A program made the position numbers and the translations under genes. The notes below the pieces were generated by a model. That model was not told where the DNA came from. It searched no databases and saw nothing but the letters and a program-made list of their open reading frames with translations. Source: Microbacterium sp. SY138 (GTDB lineage: Bacteria > Actinomycetota > Actinomycetes > Actinomycetales > Microbacteriaceae). From it: 64,000 bases of DNA. Positions 25,803 through 35,020 of this stretch are shown piece by piece (within the stretch, counting starts at the first letter, position 1; every line of letters begins with the position of its first letter). Location: positions 3,782,001-3,846,000 of the forward strand of contig NZ_CP155793.1 of NCBI RefSeq assembly GCF_039729145.1, read 5' to 3'.

Positions 25803-26998
25803 CAGGCTGCCCCTTCCTTCGCTCGTGCGGGTTCGGATTCGGGGTCGGAGCCGGTCCGCAGTCCCGTGATCTCCTCGGTGTCGGCGCCGAGCGCCGGCGC
25901 GTATCGCAGCTCGGGTCGACCGGACCGCTGGAACCGGATGCTGGGCACCGGGACGCGCAGCGCGCCATCAGGCCCCTCGATCTCCTCGACCAGACCCATG
26001 CTCGCGATCTGCGGATCGTCGAACAGGTCGCCCATCGTGTTCAGCGGACCGTGCGGGATGTCGTGCGCGGCGAGCCGGTCGAGCCAGTACTGCCGGGGTC
26101 GGGTGGCGGCGATCTCCTTGACCACCACGTCGAGCTCATCATAGTTGCGCACGCGCGCTTCCCGGGTCGAGAAGCGCGGGTCGTCGGCGAGATCGGGCCG
26201 CTCGAGCACGTCGAGCAGTCCGGTCCAGAACTTCTCCGGCACCGACATATGGATCACAAAGGCCTTGTCGTCGGACCCCCGGCAGGCGTAGGCCTGCGCG
26301 CGGCGCGGACGCGAGTCGGGCGATGAGACCTGTCCGGTCTCGAGGAACGCCGAAGCGGACTCGGTGAGGAAGTCGAGCAGGGCACCCACCATCGTGACCT
26401 CGACATGCTCGCCCACCCCGCTGACGTCACGGGCATGCAGGGCGGCGAGCACGGCCTGTACGGCCGACATCCCCGACAGCAGATCGGAGAACGCAGGCCC
26501 CAGCGGACGGATCGTGGAGGCCGGGACCACCTGGCTGTACATTCCCCCGGTCGCCGAGATCACGGTGTCGTAGGCAGGGCGCTTCGCGGCCGGCCCGGTG
26601 GGGCCGAAACCGGTGATCGAGCACGTGATCACCCGCGGGTTGCGTTCGTGCAGCGCATCGGGGCCGAACCCGAGCCGCTCGGCGACACCGGGGCGGAAGT
26701 TGTCCAGCACGATGTCGGCATCGTCGACCAGGCCGAACAGCGCAGCGAGCCCCTCGGCGCTCTTGAGGTCGAGCACGACCCCGCGCTTGCCCCGGTTGTA
26801 GGCGGCGAACTGGGGACTCATGGTCGCCCGCCCCTCCCATCGGCGCATCGGGTCCCCCTCGGGCGACTCGACCTTGACGACGTCGGCGCCGAGGTCGGCG
26901 AGCAGCTTGGCCGCGAACGGACCCGAGATGTACTGGCCCAGCTCGACCACGCGGATCCCGGCCAGCGCACCCGCGCCGGGTGATGCGGAATTCGTCAC
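25802..26998 (-). CDS. CaiB/BaiF family CoA transferase
   Basis: The 398-residue class III CoA transferase begins with GIRVVELGQYISGPFAAKLL and has LADLGADVVKVESPEGDPMR, NRGKRGVVLDLK and DNFRPGVAERLG, all standard landmarks. The conserved catalytic Asp is in AFSDLLSGMSAVQAV. It would move CoA to an organic acid, activating an aromatic acid or a cleavage product. Its place between the dehydrogenase and the amidohydrolase suggests a CoA-thioester step. The substrate is unknown. Confidence 0.9.
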   Translation of the reverse strand: MTNSASPGAGALAGIRVVELGQYISGPFAAKLLADLGADVVKVESPEGDPMRRWEGRATMSPQFAAYNRGKRGVVLDLKSAEGLAALFGLVDDADIVLDNFRPGVAERLGFGPDALHERNPRVITCSITGFGPTGPAAKRPAYDTVISATGGMYSQVVPASTIRPLGPAFSDLLSGMSAVQAVLAALHARDVSGVGEHVEVTMVGALLDFLTESASAFLETGQVSSPDSRPRRAQAYACRGSDDKAFVIHMSVPEKFWTGLLDVLERPDLADDPRFSTREARVRNYDELDVVVKEIAATRPRQYWLDRLAAHDIPHGPLNTMGDLFDDPQIASMGLVEEIEGPDGALRVPVPSIRFQRSGRPELRYAPALGADTEEITGLRTGSDPESEPARAKEGAA

Positions 26999-27028
26999 TT
27001 CTGGTCTCCTCTTCGATACCGAGGGCGG

Positions 27029-28033
27029 TCAGCGCACATCGACGACGACCTTCCCGTCGCCCTTGCGGGGGAAATCGCGATACGCCGTGGCGATGTCGTC
27101 CAGCGCGTAGCGGCGGCCGACGAGCGAGGGCAGGGCCCCGGCGGCGGCGAGCGCGAGAGCCTCGGCCACATCGTCGTAGCGTGCGCTGGCCACACCCGAC
27201 AGCCGCTTGCGACGCAGGTAGAAGTCGCGGGCGTCGATGCGCAGGTCGCTGTCGACGGATGCCGCGCAGAACACGGCCCGACCTCCCCACCGCAACGCCG
27301 AGATCCCGGCGCTCAGGGTCGGAGCGTGGCCGGAGACATCGAGCACGACGTCGAACCCCTCTCCCCCGTCGAGGGCCGCCGCCAGCGCGGGAGCTCCCGA
27401 AGCCTGGATGAGCTGCTCGTCTCCGAGCGGTGCGAGAGTACGGCGCGACGCGGCGACGACCTGGGCCCCGCGAGCGAGCGCGATGGCCACCGCCGCACGG
27501 CCGAGGGTGCCGCCCGCGCCGGTGACGAGCACCCTGTCGCCCGCGGCGAGCGCGACCGTGCGCACGGCGTTGATCACGATGGAGGCACTGTGCACCACGG
27601 CGGTCGCCTGTGCCGCGTCGAGGCCGTGGCGGTCGATCGCGTTGCGGGAGGGGACGACGACGTACTCGGCGGCGCCCCCGTCGCGGTGCACGCCGACGAC
27701 GGTCTGGTTCGGGCAATCGGCTTCGTCTCCGGCCTGGCAATGGGCGCACTGCCCGCAGGCGATGTTGGGTTTGACCACCACGGTCTGGCCGATCCGCTTC
27801 TGGTCGACACCCGCTCCGATGGCGATGATCTCGCCGGCCGGGTCGATCCCGAGGATGCGAGGCAGCTGCGCCCGTGCTCCTGGGCCGACACCGGCGATGA
27901 CGTTGAGGTCGAGCTGATTCACCCCGACCGTCTCCACGCGCACGAGCACTTCGCCGTCGCCGGGTGCCGGGACATCCGCGACCGCGACGGTCAGCCCGTC
28001 CAGGTCATGACGGCTCAGCACGGCGGCACGCAT
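27029..28033 (-). CDS. Zinc-type alcohol dehydrogenase/quinone oxidoreductase family protein
   Basis: The 334-residue medium-chain dehydrogenase contains the GroES-like part, including the structural-zinc loop with four Cys (ACGQCAHCQAGDEADC). The NAD(P)-binding motif VLVTGAGGTLGRAAVA begins near residue 155. In the catalytic region a Cys is replaced by VGVNQLDLN, as in quinone reductases of this superfamily. ATG 28033 was chosen because GAGGTGAAG precedes it. First gene of the leftward operon, immediately after the operator at 28064. Confidence 0.85.
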   Translation of the reverse strand: MRAAVLSRHDLDGLTVAVADVPAPGDGEVLVRVETVGVNQLDLNVIAGVGPGARAQLPRILGIDPAGEIIAIGAGVDQKRIGQTVVVKPNIACGQCAHCQAGDEADCPNQTVVGVHRDGGAAEYVVVPSRNAIDRHGLDAAQATAVVHSASIVINAVRTVALAAGDRVLVTGAGGTLGRAAVAIALARGAQVVAASRRTLAPLGDEQLIQASGAPALAAALDGGEGFDVVLDVSGHAPTLSAGISALRWGGRAVFCAASVDSDLRIDARDFYLRRKRLSGVASARYDDVAEALALAAAGALPSLVGRRYALDDIATAYRDFPRKGDGKVVVDVR

Positions 28034-28063
28034 CTTCACCTCTTCATCGCGGGAATCTGTTTG

Positions 28064-28076
28064 GGATACTGTATCC
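28064..28076. promoter_or_regulatory. GntR-type operator, copy 1
   Basis: GGATAC-T-GTATCC is a perfect 6-1-6 palindrome flanked by TTTG and AATTT. It lies 31 bases before the dehydrogenase ATG. The same motif occurs at 28150, 36079, 36103, 44343 and 63037, the last in front of the GntR/FCD gene. Odd-spaced palindromes of this size are typical of FCD-class GntR operators. Confidence 0.75.
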
Positions 28077-28149
28077 AATTTTCATCACGGTCGTCTAGAC
28101 CCTGTTCGAGCACGATATCCCGCAAACCATGGACACCCGATTCCAAATT

Positions 28150-28162
28150 GGATACCGTATCC
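28150..28162. promoter_or_regulatory. GntR-type operator, copy 2
   Basis: GGATAC-C-GTATCC is in inverse orientation relative to copy 1: the shared extended form is TTTGGGATACNGTATCCAAT. It lies 65 bases before the binding-protein ATG at 28227, so the two copies flank the divergent promoter region. Confidence 0.75.
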
Positions 28163-28226
28163 CAAAATCCGCGTGAGGCGCCCCACTCCACGGAGGAGTC
28201 GCACGCACTTGCCCGAATGGAGAGTC

Positions 28227-29302
28227 ATGCGCACGACACGAAACAGACTCGGCATCGCCGCGGTCGGGGGCGCAGCAGCACTGACGCTGCTCGCCGCCTG
28301 CGCCTCGCCGACGCCGACACCGGAAGGACCCGTCGACCTCGGCGACGGCGAACCCGGAGCCGCGGAGGACACCAGCATCACGGTGGCCATCCCCTTCCCC
28401 GACATCACGATGTACTCGATGTTCGTCCTGGCGTCCGACCTCGGCTACTACGAAGACGAGGGCCTCACCGTCGAGGTCATCACCGCCGACAACGTCACGG
28501 CCGCCGTCGCCAGCGGCAGTGCCGACATCGGCGTCGAGTCGACCGGCACCGTGATCGACGCCATCCGCGGCGGTGTCGAGATCGATCTGGTCTCCGGCCA
28601 CTACTGCCGGCAGAACTTCGACTTCGCGGTGCAGTCCGACGTGAAGAGCGTCGACGACCTCGACGGCACGTCGATCGTGCTGGCCGGCACTCCCGGCGAC
28701 CCGGCCGAGTTCCAGCGCGCCCAGGTGTTGAAGGAGGAGGGCTGGGACGTCGCATCCGTCGACACTGAGGTCGTCTACCCGGGCCCGGATCGGAGTCGTG
28801 GACGGAGTTCTTCGTCAACGACAAGATCAGCCTGCAGCCGTTCTACGCCGACGACAGGGCAGCACTCGAAGCTCACGGCGCGAACATCGTGGTCGAGTCG
28901 CTGCGCAACTGGGCGAACGACGTGCAGATCGCCGGCACGAAGTGGGCGCAGGAGAATCCGAATACCCTCGTCCGGTTCCTGCGGGCCACGCTGAAGGGCA
29001 CCGACTTCATGACGGCGCCCGCGCCCGGCGAGTTCCCCGAGAACGCGGAGGAGGCGCTGGACATCTACGAGGCCAACGACTTCGACGTCGCGGAACTGCG
29101 TGATTCGGACAGCGTCTGGATCCTCGACGGACACCTCGCCTGCCCGAACCTGTACTTCGACGGCGAGGCGTGGGACACCACCATCGAGACGCAGAAGCTC
29201 GAACCGCTGGAGTTCGATGACGAGCAGCTCGTCTACCTCCGCAAGGCGCAGGAGCTCCTGGGCCTCGACAACGAGGGACCGGCCACGCTGACCTACCCGT
29301 GA
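28227..29302 (+). pseudogene. NMT1/SsuA-like ABC substrate-binding lipoprotein with a frameshift
   Basis: The N-terminal part (ATG 28227 after GGAGAG) has a lipoprotein signal with LLAAC and then the binding-protein pattern FPDITMYSMFVLASDLGYYE, IGVESTGTVIDAIRGG and DDLDGTSIVLAG. After VVYPGP near 28785 the frame is lost, and the rest of the protein (WTEFFVNDKISLQPFY to GPATLTYP) continues in another frame to 29302. The 1076-base span becomes 359 codons if one base is added; an extra G in the GGGCCCGGATC run would give PGPGSESWTEFF. Inactive gene or a homopolymer error. It would serve the permeases at 30.1-31.8 kb. Confidence 0.82.
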
Positions 29303-29321
29303 GTCGCTGACTCGCACGAAA

Positions 29322-29358
29322 GGCCCCACCGTTGCGCATGGCGGTGGCGCCTCTTTGT
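29322..29358 (+). terminator. Intrinsic terminator after the binding-protein gene
   Basis: GGCCCCACCG (29322-29331) pairs with CGGTGGCGCC (29342-29351) with one mismatch, followed by TCTTTGT. It begins 20 bases after the stop. Confidence 0.65.
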
Positions 29359-29464
29359 ATGGCGGCTGGCGTGTTCGCTTAGGCCCCGCAACTCCCGCGG
29401 GATACAGAGCGATGCCACTTCACACCCAGCCGGCAGTCGACTAGACGGCCCTTCGGTCCGCGTC

Positions 29465-29725
29465 CTAGTAGTGGTCGCGAGCCTGGAGAATGACGATCTG
29501 CTCGTCGCTCACGTAGTAGACGAGGCGATTGGCCTGGTCGATGCGGCGGGACCACGCCCCGGAGAGCACGTGCTTCAGCGGCTCCGGTTTCCCGATGCCC
29601 TCGAAGGGATCACGGAGAACGTCGGCGATGAGCTGGTTGATCCGCCTCAGCGTCTTGCGATCCTGGCCCTGCCAGTACGTGTAGTCCTCCCACCCATGGG
29701 GGTCGAAGGCCAATCTCCGAGTCAC
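29465..29725 (-). CDS. yoeB: YoeB-type toxin (RelE superfamily mRNA interferase)
   Basis: The 86-residue protein has the YoeB hallmarks: FDPHGWEDYTYWQGQDRKTL, LRDPFEGIGKPEPLKHVLSG, WSRRIDQANRLVYYV, and the C-terminal catalytic His-Tyr in ARDHY. YoeB cuts mRNA on the ribosome, mainly at the start of translation. It overlaps its antitoxin gene by ATGA. The pair sits between the convergent binding-protein gene and permease genes of the same ABC importer. Confidence 0.93.
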   Translation of the reverse strand: MTRRLAFDPHGWEDYTYWQGQDRKTLRRINQLIADVLRDPFEGIGKPEPLKHVLSGAWSRRIDQANRLVYYVSDEQIVILQARDHY

Positions 29726-29973
29726 TCGTCGATCAGGTCGTGCTGCTCGGCCTCACCGCGGCGCGCACGCTCGATCGCCGAGAGAAGTCGCTCTGCACCC
29801 ACAGGGTTTCGCAGCAGGTACGCCGTCTCCGTGAGGGCGTCGTAGTCGTCCTTCGACATGATGACGGCGTTCCCACGTCGGGAGACGACCTCGACGGGCG
29901 CATGGTCATCGTTCACCTGCTGGATAAGGCCGAACAGGCTCTTGCGGGCCTCGGTAGCCGAGATCGCGGACAT
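29722..29973 (-). CDS. yefM: YefM/Phd-type antitoxin
   Basis: The 83-residue antitoxin starts at ATG 29973 (MSAISATEARKSLFGLIQQV), the usual Phd/YefM DNA-binding N-terminus, and contains VVSRRGNAVIMSKDDYDALTE. The acidic C-terminus (GEAEQHDLIDE) would wrap the toxin. An ATG 36 bases upstream is open but would place the palindromic operator partly inside the gene. It represses its own promoter together with YoeB. Confidence 0.92.
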   Translation of the reverse strand: MSAISATEARKSLFGLIQQVNDDHAPVEVVSRRGNAVIMSKDDYDALTETAYLLRNPVGAERLLSAIERARRGEAEQHDLIDE

Positions 29974-29984
29974 CCTCCACCTCC

Positions 29985-30012
29985 CGAGTGGTACAACAAA
30001 GCGTACCACTCG
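29985..30012. promoter_or_regulatory. Palindromic operator of the yefM-yoeB module
   Basis: CGAGTGGTAC, an 8-base spacer, then GTACCACTCG: perfect 10-bp arms 12 bases before the yefM ATG. YefM-YoeB complexes are known to bind palindromes with a GTAC core, which this has in both arms. Confidence 0.7.
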
Positions 30013-30108
30013 ATCGCGAGTGAATGCCCGCCGAACGGACCCGACCCCCGTCGCGCATGAGACGGGGGTCGGGAGTCGAGGGGCGTCGGGAGTCTGCGTC
30101 GGTGCCGG

Positions 30109-30942
30109 TCAGCCGACGATCTTGCGCTCGTCGTACCAGGGCGCCAGCCGGCGCCGGAGGATCGAGATGAGCAGCAGCGTGAGGTTGGCGATGATGACCA
30201 TCACCACGACCATCGCGATGGCCTCGTCCATCCGGAATTGGTACGCGGCGAACTCGAGCAGGTGACCGAGGCCGCCGGTGCCGCCGAGGAACTCGCCGAG
30301 CACCTCGCCCGTGAAGCCGAGGGCCGCACCGCGCTGGATGCCGGAGAGGCTGTAGGGCAGCGTGGCGGGGAAGATCACCTTCCAGCCGAGGCCGATCCCC
30401 TTCGCGCCGTACACCCTGGCCGCGTTGACGAGCGAAGGGTTCACGGTGACCGCGCCCTCCATCGTGTTCAGCAGAATCGGGAACACCGCCAGCAGGATCA
30501 CGAGGGCGATCTTCGACTCGCTGCCGAGGCCCAGGCCGAGGATGAACAGCGGGGCGAGCGCGACCTTGGGCGTGGAGTACAGCACCCACAGGAACGGGGC
30601 GACCATGAAGCGCAGCACCGGCGACCAGCCGACCGCGAGCCCCACGACCACACCGACGACGATCGCGATCGCGAGGCCGATCAGCAGGTTGGTGACGCTG
30701 AACGCGAAGGCGCTCCAGAACTCGGGGTCGACCATGAGCTGGCCGAACGCCACGGCCACCGCGGTCGGTGCGGGCAGGAAGGCCGCCGGTATCCAGTGGA
30801 ACCAGCTGACGGCTGCCTCCCACAGGAGCAGCACTGCGGCGATCACCCCGATCAGGAGCAGGGTCCACTTTCCCTCGCCGGAGCGCACCACACGCCGCGG
30901 CCGCACGATGCGGACGGTTCCGGTTGCCGAGACGACGCTCAT
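30109..30942 (-). CDS. ABC transporter permease (SsuC/NMT1 type), second copy
   Basis: The 277-residue membrane protein is of the SsuC/TauC type, with about six helices. The EAA-like loop lies in NAARVYGAKGIGLGWKVIFP followed by ATLPYSLSGIQRG. FLWVLYSTPKVALAPLFI is the conserved segment before it. It overlaps the other permease gene by ATGA and ends the leftward operon that starts with the alpha/beta hydrolase. Its binding protein is probably the frameshifted gene at 28.2 kb. Confidence 0.9.
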   Translation of the reverse strand: MSVVSATGTVRIVRPRRVVRSGEGKWTLLLIGVIAAVLLLWEAAVSWFHWIPAAFLPAPTAVAVAFGQLMVDPEFWSAFAFSVTNLLIGLAIAIVVGVVVGLAVGWSPVLRFMVAPFLWVLYSTPKVALAPLFILGLGLGSESKIALVILLAVFPILLNTMEGAVTVNPSLVNAARVYGAKGIGLGWKVIFPATLPYSLSGIQRGAALGFTGEVLGEFLGGTGGLGHLLEFAAYQFRMDEAIAMVVVMVIIANLTLLLISILRRRLAPWYDERKIVG

Positions 30943-31772
30943 CGCGTGCCCTTCCTCGTCCACGGCGCGACCCCGCGTTCGATGGCCGTGACCACCTGGG
31001 TCATGCTCACGCTCCACAGCACGACGACGGCGATCGCGGCGAACGCCTGGTCGGTCTGATACGTGTTCGAGGCGCGGATGATGAGCGCGCCCATGCCGCC
31101 CGACGAGCCCGCGAGCTCGGCCACGACCATGCCGATCGTGGCGAGGACGACCGCTTGCCGCAGCCCCGCGAACAGGAACGGGATCGTCGACGGCAGGTAC
31201 ACCGAGCGATACAGCCGCATCCGCCCCGCCCCGTACACGCGGGCGGCGCGGATGATCGACGGGTTCGTGGTGCGCATGCCCGCGGCGACGTTGAGCAGGA
31301 TCGGGAAGATCGCGCTGATCGTCACGAGGAAGATCACCGGACCGATGCCGAATCCGAACCACGCCTTCGCGAGCGGCTGATAGGCGATCGACGGCGTGGC
31401 GTAGATCGTCCACGCGATCGGACCGATCACGCGGTCGACGGGAAGCGATGTTCCCATCAGGAGCCCGACCGGGATGCCGACGACCACCGCGAGCGCGAAA
31501 CCGGTCAGCCACGCCTGCACCGAGATGCCGGCGTTGGCGGCGAGCGATCCGTTCGCCACGATCTCGCCGAACCCCTGCGCGATGGCCAGAGGCGGCGGCA
31601 GGAAGACCGGACTGATCCAGCCGAACACCCCGACGACCAGCTGCCAGAGCACGAGGAGCATGACGACCTCGACCGCGATGACCGCCGCCTTGCCCCGGGC
31701 GCTCAGCCCCGCGAGCCAGGCGGCGAGGCCACCCCTGCCGAGGTTCGGCCCGGTGGCGAGCAGCGCGGTCAT
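30939..31772 (-). CDS. ABC transporter permease (SsuC/NMT1 type), first copy
   Basis: A second 277-residue SsuC-like permease. TIYATPSIAYQPLAKAWFG and IRAARVYGAGRMRLYRSVYLP show the conserved loop and ATPase-contact region. Two different permeases imply a heterodimeric channel. It overlaps the ATPase gene by ATGA. FGIGPVIFLVTISAIFPILL matches the pore helices of the related subunit downstream. Confidence 0.9.
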   Translation of the reverse strand: MTALLATGPNLGRGGLAAWLAGLSARGKAAVIAVEVVMLLVLWQLVVGVFGWISPVFLPPPLAIAQGFGEIVANGSLAANAGISVQAWLTGFALAVVVGIPVGLLMGTSLPVDRVIGPIAWTIYATPSIAYQPLAKAWFGFGIGPVIFLVTISAIFPILLNVAAGMRTTNPSIIRAARVYGAGRMRLYRSVYLPSTIPFLFAGLRQAVVLATIGMVVAELAGSSGGMGALIIRASNTYQTDQAFAAIAVVVLWSVSMTQVVTAIERGVAPWTRKGTR

Positions 31773-32596
31773 TTCGACACCGCCGCTGCCGTGGCCTCAC
31801 CCTCCAGCGCCTCCCAGAGGTGGTCGCGGAGTTCGAGGAAGCGCGGATCGTGCTGCACCGACCGTTCCGAGCGCGGGCGCGGGATGCCGGTCGTGATGAT
31901 CTCCTTGATCGCACCGGGGTGGCTCTTGAAGACGACGATGCGGTCACCGAGGAGGATGGCCTCCTCGATCGAGTGCGTGATGAAGAGGACGGTCTTGCCC
32001 GTCGCCTCGATGAGCTTCTCGATCTCGTCGCGCATCACCTCGCGGGTGAGGGCGTCGACGGCACCGAGCGGCTCGTCCATCAACAGGATGCGCGGTTCCG
32101 CGACGAACGCGCGGGCGAGCCCGACGCGCTGCTGCATGCCGCCGGAGAGCTCACGGGGGTACGACGACTCGAATCCCGCAAGCCCCACCATCTCGATGGC
32201 CTCCTGCACCTTCGCCCGCCAGTCGGCGGTGCGCAGGCCCTTCTGCATCTCGAGTCCGAACTTCACGTTGTCGAACACGGTGCGCCAGGGCAGCAGGGCG
32301 TAGTCCTGGAAGACAACGGCCCGGTCGGGACCAGGGCCGTCGACCTGCTTCCCATCGACGAGGACGGCCCCGGTGCTCGGCGCGACGAGGCCGGCGATGA
32401 CGTTCATGAACGTCGTCTTTCCGCACCCCGACGGGCCGAGCACCGTGATGAACTCACCTTCGAACACGTCGAGGTCGACGTCTTCGATGGCGATCAGCTT
32501 CTTTCCCGTCCGCGCGACGTCATAGCTCACCGAGAGCCCGGTGACCGAGATCAGCGGATCCGCCGAGTCCCGTGCGGTGTCGTTCACGTCAGTCAT
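31769..32596 (-). CDS. ABC transporter ATP-binding protein (SsuB/TauB type)
   Basis: The 275-residue ATPase has Walker A GPSGCGKTTF, Q-loop VVFQDYALLPWRTV, signature LSGGMQQRVGLARAF, Walker B ILLMDEPLGAVDALT and H-loop FITHSIEEAI. It powers the two SsuC-like permeases downstream. Importers of this class take up nitrate, sulfonates, pyrimidine precursors or aromatic acids. The neighbouring LLM and hydantoinase-like genes suggest an N-containing organic substrate, by inference. Confidence 0.93.
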   Translation of the reverse strand: MTDVNDTARDSADPLISVTGLSVSYDVARTGKKLIAIEDVDLDVFEGEFITVLGPSGCGKTTFMNVIAGLVAPSTGAVLVDGKQVDGPGPDRAVVFQDYALLPWRTVFDNVKFGLEMQKGLRTADWRAKVQEAIEMVGLAGFESSYPRELSGGMQQRVGLARAFVAEPRILLMDEPLGAVDALTREVMRDEIEKLIEATGKTVLFITHSIEEAILLGDRIVVFKSHPGAIKEIITTGIPRPRSERSVQHDPRFLELRDHLWEALEGEATAAAVSK

Positions 32597-32636
32597 CGTC
32601 GACCTCTCGTCTCATCGCCGCGCGTCGGTGCGCGAC

Positions 32637-33611
32637 TTATCGCAGCTTCGGAAGCACCTCGGTGCCGAGGAGTTCGATCTGCTCGAAGAACCGATCGAAC
32701 TTGAAGCGGAAGTCGAACACCAGGTGCTCGGTGCCGACCTCCTCGAACCGCTTGATCTGCTCGACCGCCTCGTCGGGGCTGCCGACGATGAGCTGTCCTT
32801 CGAGGTCTTCGACGGTCTCGAAGCTGCCGGACGGCGGCTTCACCGCGAACTTGGCCTTGTTCGCCCAGGCGAGAAGGCCCGGGATGTTCACGTGCTTGAG
32901 CGCCTCTTCGCGGGTGTCCTCGATCGACGTGGGCGGGATGACGGCGATGGTCGGCATCGGGCGGCCGTTCTCGTCCGTCATCTCGCGCATGGTCTTGATG
33001 CGCTTCTCCATGGTGAGCAGGCCCGTGCGTCCGGGCATCCACCCGTCGGCGAACTCCGCCGCGAGACGGGCCGAACGCGGGGTCGCGCCGCAGTACCAGA
33101 ACGGGATGCGTCCCCCCACGGGCTTGGGCTCGATCGTGACGTTCTCGAATGTGAAGATGCCGTCGTCGTAGGTGACGTCGTTCTCGGTGAAGACGCGGCG
33201 CAGGATCTCGGCGTTCGAGCGCACCATCTCGACGCGGTCGAGGTCGCCCCAGCCGATCGCGTCGAACTCGTGGTCGAACGTGCCGGCGCCGAAGCCGAGG
33301 ATCAGGCGCGGGCCGAGCAGCTGGGTCATCGTGCCGGCCATGAGAGCGGTGACGAGCGGGTGCCGGAACGGGATGAGCGATCCGGTGCCGAGCTCGATCT
33401 TGTCGGTGACGGCACCGATGGCAGTGAGAGTCGTCAGCGCGTCGTAGAACGTGCGGTTCGGCTTCTCCATCTCGCCGTGCGGCTCGAACACCAGGTGATC
33501 GCGCACCCAGACGGAGTCGAATCCGAAGCTCTCGGCGAGCTTCGATCCCTCCAGGAGCTTCTCCTTGCTCGCCTCCTCGCCGAAGTGCGGCAGCAGCAGT
33601 CCGAATTTCAT
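32637..33611 (-). CDS. LLM class flavin- or F420-dependent oxidoreductase
   Basis: The 324-residue luciferase-like TIM-barrel protein begins MKFGLLLPHFGEEAS and has SFGFDSVWVRDHLVF, RLILGFGAGTFDHEFDAIGW and GRIPFWYCGATPRSARLAAE, the cofactor-binding pattern of the superfamily. Use of FMN or F420 cannot be settled from sequence alone. F420 is favoured because an F420 supply operon is co-located and appears to share the operator. It overlaps the hydantoinase-like gene by ATGA, so the two probably act in sequence. Confidence 0.85.
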   Translation of the reverse strand: MKFGLLLPHFGEEASKEKLLEGSKLAESFGFDSVWVRDHLVFEPHGEMEKPNRTFYDALTTLTAIGAVTDKIELGTGSLIPFRHPLVTALMAGTMTQLLGPRLILGFGAGTFDHEFDAIGWGDLDRVEMVRSNAEILRRVFTENDVTYDDGIFTFENVTIEPKPVGGRIPFWYCGATPRSARLAAEFADGWMPGRTGLLTMEKRIKTMREMTDENGRPMPTIAVIPPTSIEDTREEALKHVNIPGLLAWANKAKFAVKPPSGSFETVEDLEGQLIVGSPDEAVEQIKRFEEVGTEHLVFDFRFKFDRFFEQIELLGTEVLPKLR

Positions 33612-35020
33612 GTCAGTTCCTCTCCAGCGGCGAACGCCGCCCTGTCTTCCGCCGATGCGGCGAGCTTTCCGAATGTGCGGTCGCCGACGACCTCGTCGCC
33701 GACGTAGACGTCGACACCGCGCACGAGCGTGCGCTGGATGCGGGCGCTGATGGTGCGCCCGTCGTAGGGGGTCCAGCCGATCTTCGACAGCACGCCGTCG
33801 TTCGTGATCGTCCACTCGTCGGCGAGGTCGGCGATGACGATGTCGGCGTCCGCCCCGATCGTGAGCGATCCCTTCACACCCTCCAGGCCGAACTTGGCGG
33901 CGGGGATATGGGCGACCATGTCGATCGCGCGCTGCAGGTCGAGCTCGCCCTTGTTGACCGCGTCGAGCATGAGCTCGTAGTAGTACTGGATGCCGGGGGT
34001 GCCGGTGTGCGAACTCCACATCTGCGTCCACCCGACCTCCTTCTCCTCGCGCGTGTGCGGGGCGTGGTCGCTGGCGGCGATGTCGATCGTGCCGTCGCGC
34101 ATGCCCTCCCAGACGGCCGCGCGGTTGTCGTCGGGCACCCAGTAGCTGAGCGCGTACGGGCCGAGGGTCTCGACGTCGTTCCAGGTCGACAGGAACGGCG
34201 CCCAGTGGTTGACCTCGCAGGTCACGTCGATGCCGTTCTGCTTGGCGCGCCGAACGGCCTCGATCGAGCGTCGGGTCTGGATGTGCGCGATGTGCACGGG
34301 ACAGCCGGAGGCCTCGGCGAGACGCAGCACGACGTCGATGGCCGTGTCCCAGATCACACCCTCGCGCGCGGCGTAGGCGGAGGCGTAGCCCTCGGGGGTG
34401 TTCTCGCCGCGGGCGAGGTAGGCGCCCTCGATGTAATCCATGAGCGCCTGGTCGTGCGGGTGCACGATGAAGCGCTTGCCGGTCTGGGCGATGTGATCCA
34501 TGATCTCGAGCAGGTGGCCGTGGTTGTGGATGCCGGTGCCGGAGGGGTGCGGGTAGTCGCGGCCCGTGTCGACGACCATGTAGATCTTGTACGCCCGGAT
34601 GCCCATCTCGCTCATGCCGGCGATCTCATCGAACTTCGTCGGCGCGGGGTTGTGGTTCCAGTCGACGATCGACGACTCCTCATACCGGTGGAACACGTCG
34701 GTCAACGTGGCGACGTCGGTGGTCGGCGGCTTGAGGTTGGGCATCCCGAACATCGTGGTGACGCCACCGGCCGCGGCCTGCAGGCTCGTCGTGTAGATGT
34801 CGTCCTTGTGCTCGTAGCCGGGTTCGCGGGTGTGCACGTGCACGTCGACCATGCCGGGAAGCACGAGCTTGCCCGCGGCGTCGATCGTGCGCGCAGCCGC
34901 GACGTCGGTACCGGCCGCGACCATGCCCGCGACCTTGCCGTCGGCGACGAGCAGGTCGGCCAGGACCGGCCCTGCGGGGGTGACGACGGTGCCGCCGGTG
35001 ATCTTCAGATCCACGCTCAT
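33608..35020 (-). CDS. Dihydroorotase/hydantoinase-like cyclic amidohydrolase
   Basis: The 470-residue amidohydrolase has every residue of a binuclear metal site: HVH at 61-63, the carbamylated-type Lys145 in AYKIYM, His187 and nearby His in FIVHPHDQ, His in HIAHIQTRRS, and Asp in IAASDHAPHTREE. The family opens cyclic amides or imides (hydantoin, dihydropyrimidine, allantoin, dihydroorotate). PGYEHKDDIYTTS resembles dihydroorotase and allantoinase loops. Pyrimidine biosynthesis neighbours are absent, so this is probably a catabolic ring-opening enzyme. Overlaps both neighbours by four bases. Confidence 0.85.
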   Translation of the reverse strand: MSVDLKITGGTVVTPAGPVLADLLVADGKVAGMVAAGTDVAAARTIDAAGKLVLPGMVDVHVHTREPGYEHKDDIYTTSLQAAAGGVTTMFGMPNLKPPTTDVATLTDVFHRYEESSIVDWNHNPAPTKFDEIAGMSEMGIRAYKIYMVVDTGRDYPHPSGTGIHNHGHLLEIMDHIAQTGKRFIVHPHDQALMDYIEGAYLARGENTPEGYASAYAAREGVIWDTAIDVVLRLAEASGCPVHIAHIQTRRSIEAVRRAKQNGIDVTCEVNHWAPFLSTWNDVETLGPYALSYWVPDDNRAAVWEGMRDGTIDIAASDHAPHTREEKEVGWTQMWSSHTGTPGIQYYYELMLDAVNKGELDLQRAIDMVAHIPAAKFGLEGVKGSLTIGADADIVIADLADEWTITNDGVLSKIGWTPYDGRTISARIQRTLVRGVDVYVGDEVVGDRTFGKLAASAEDRAAFAAGEELT

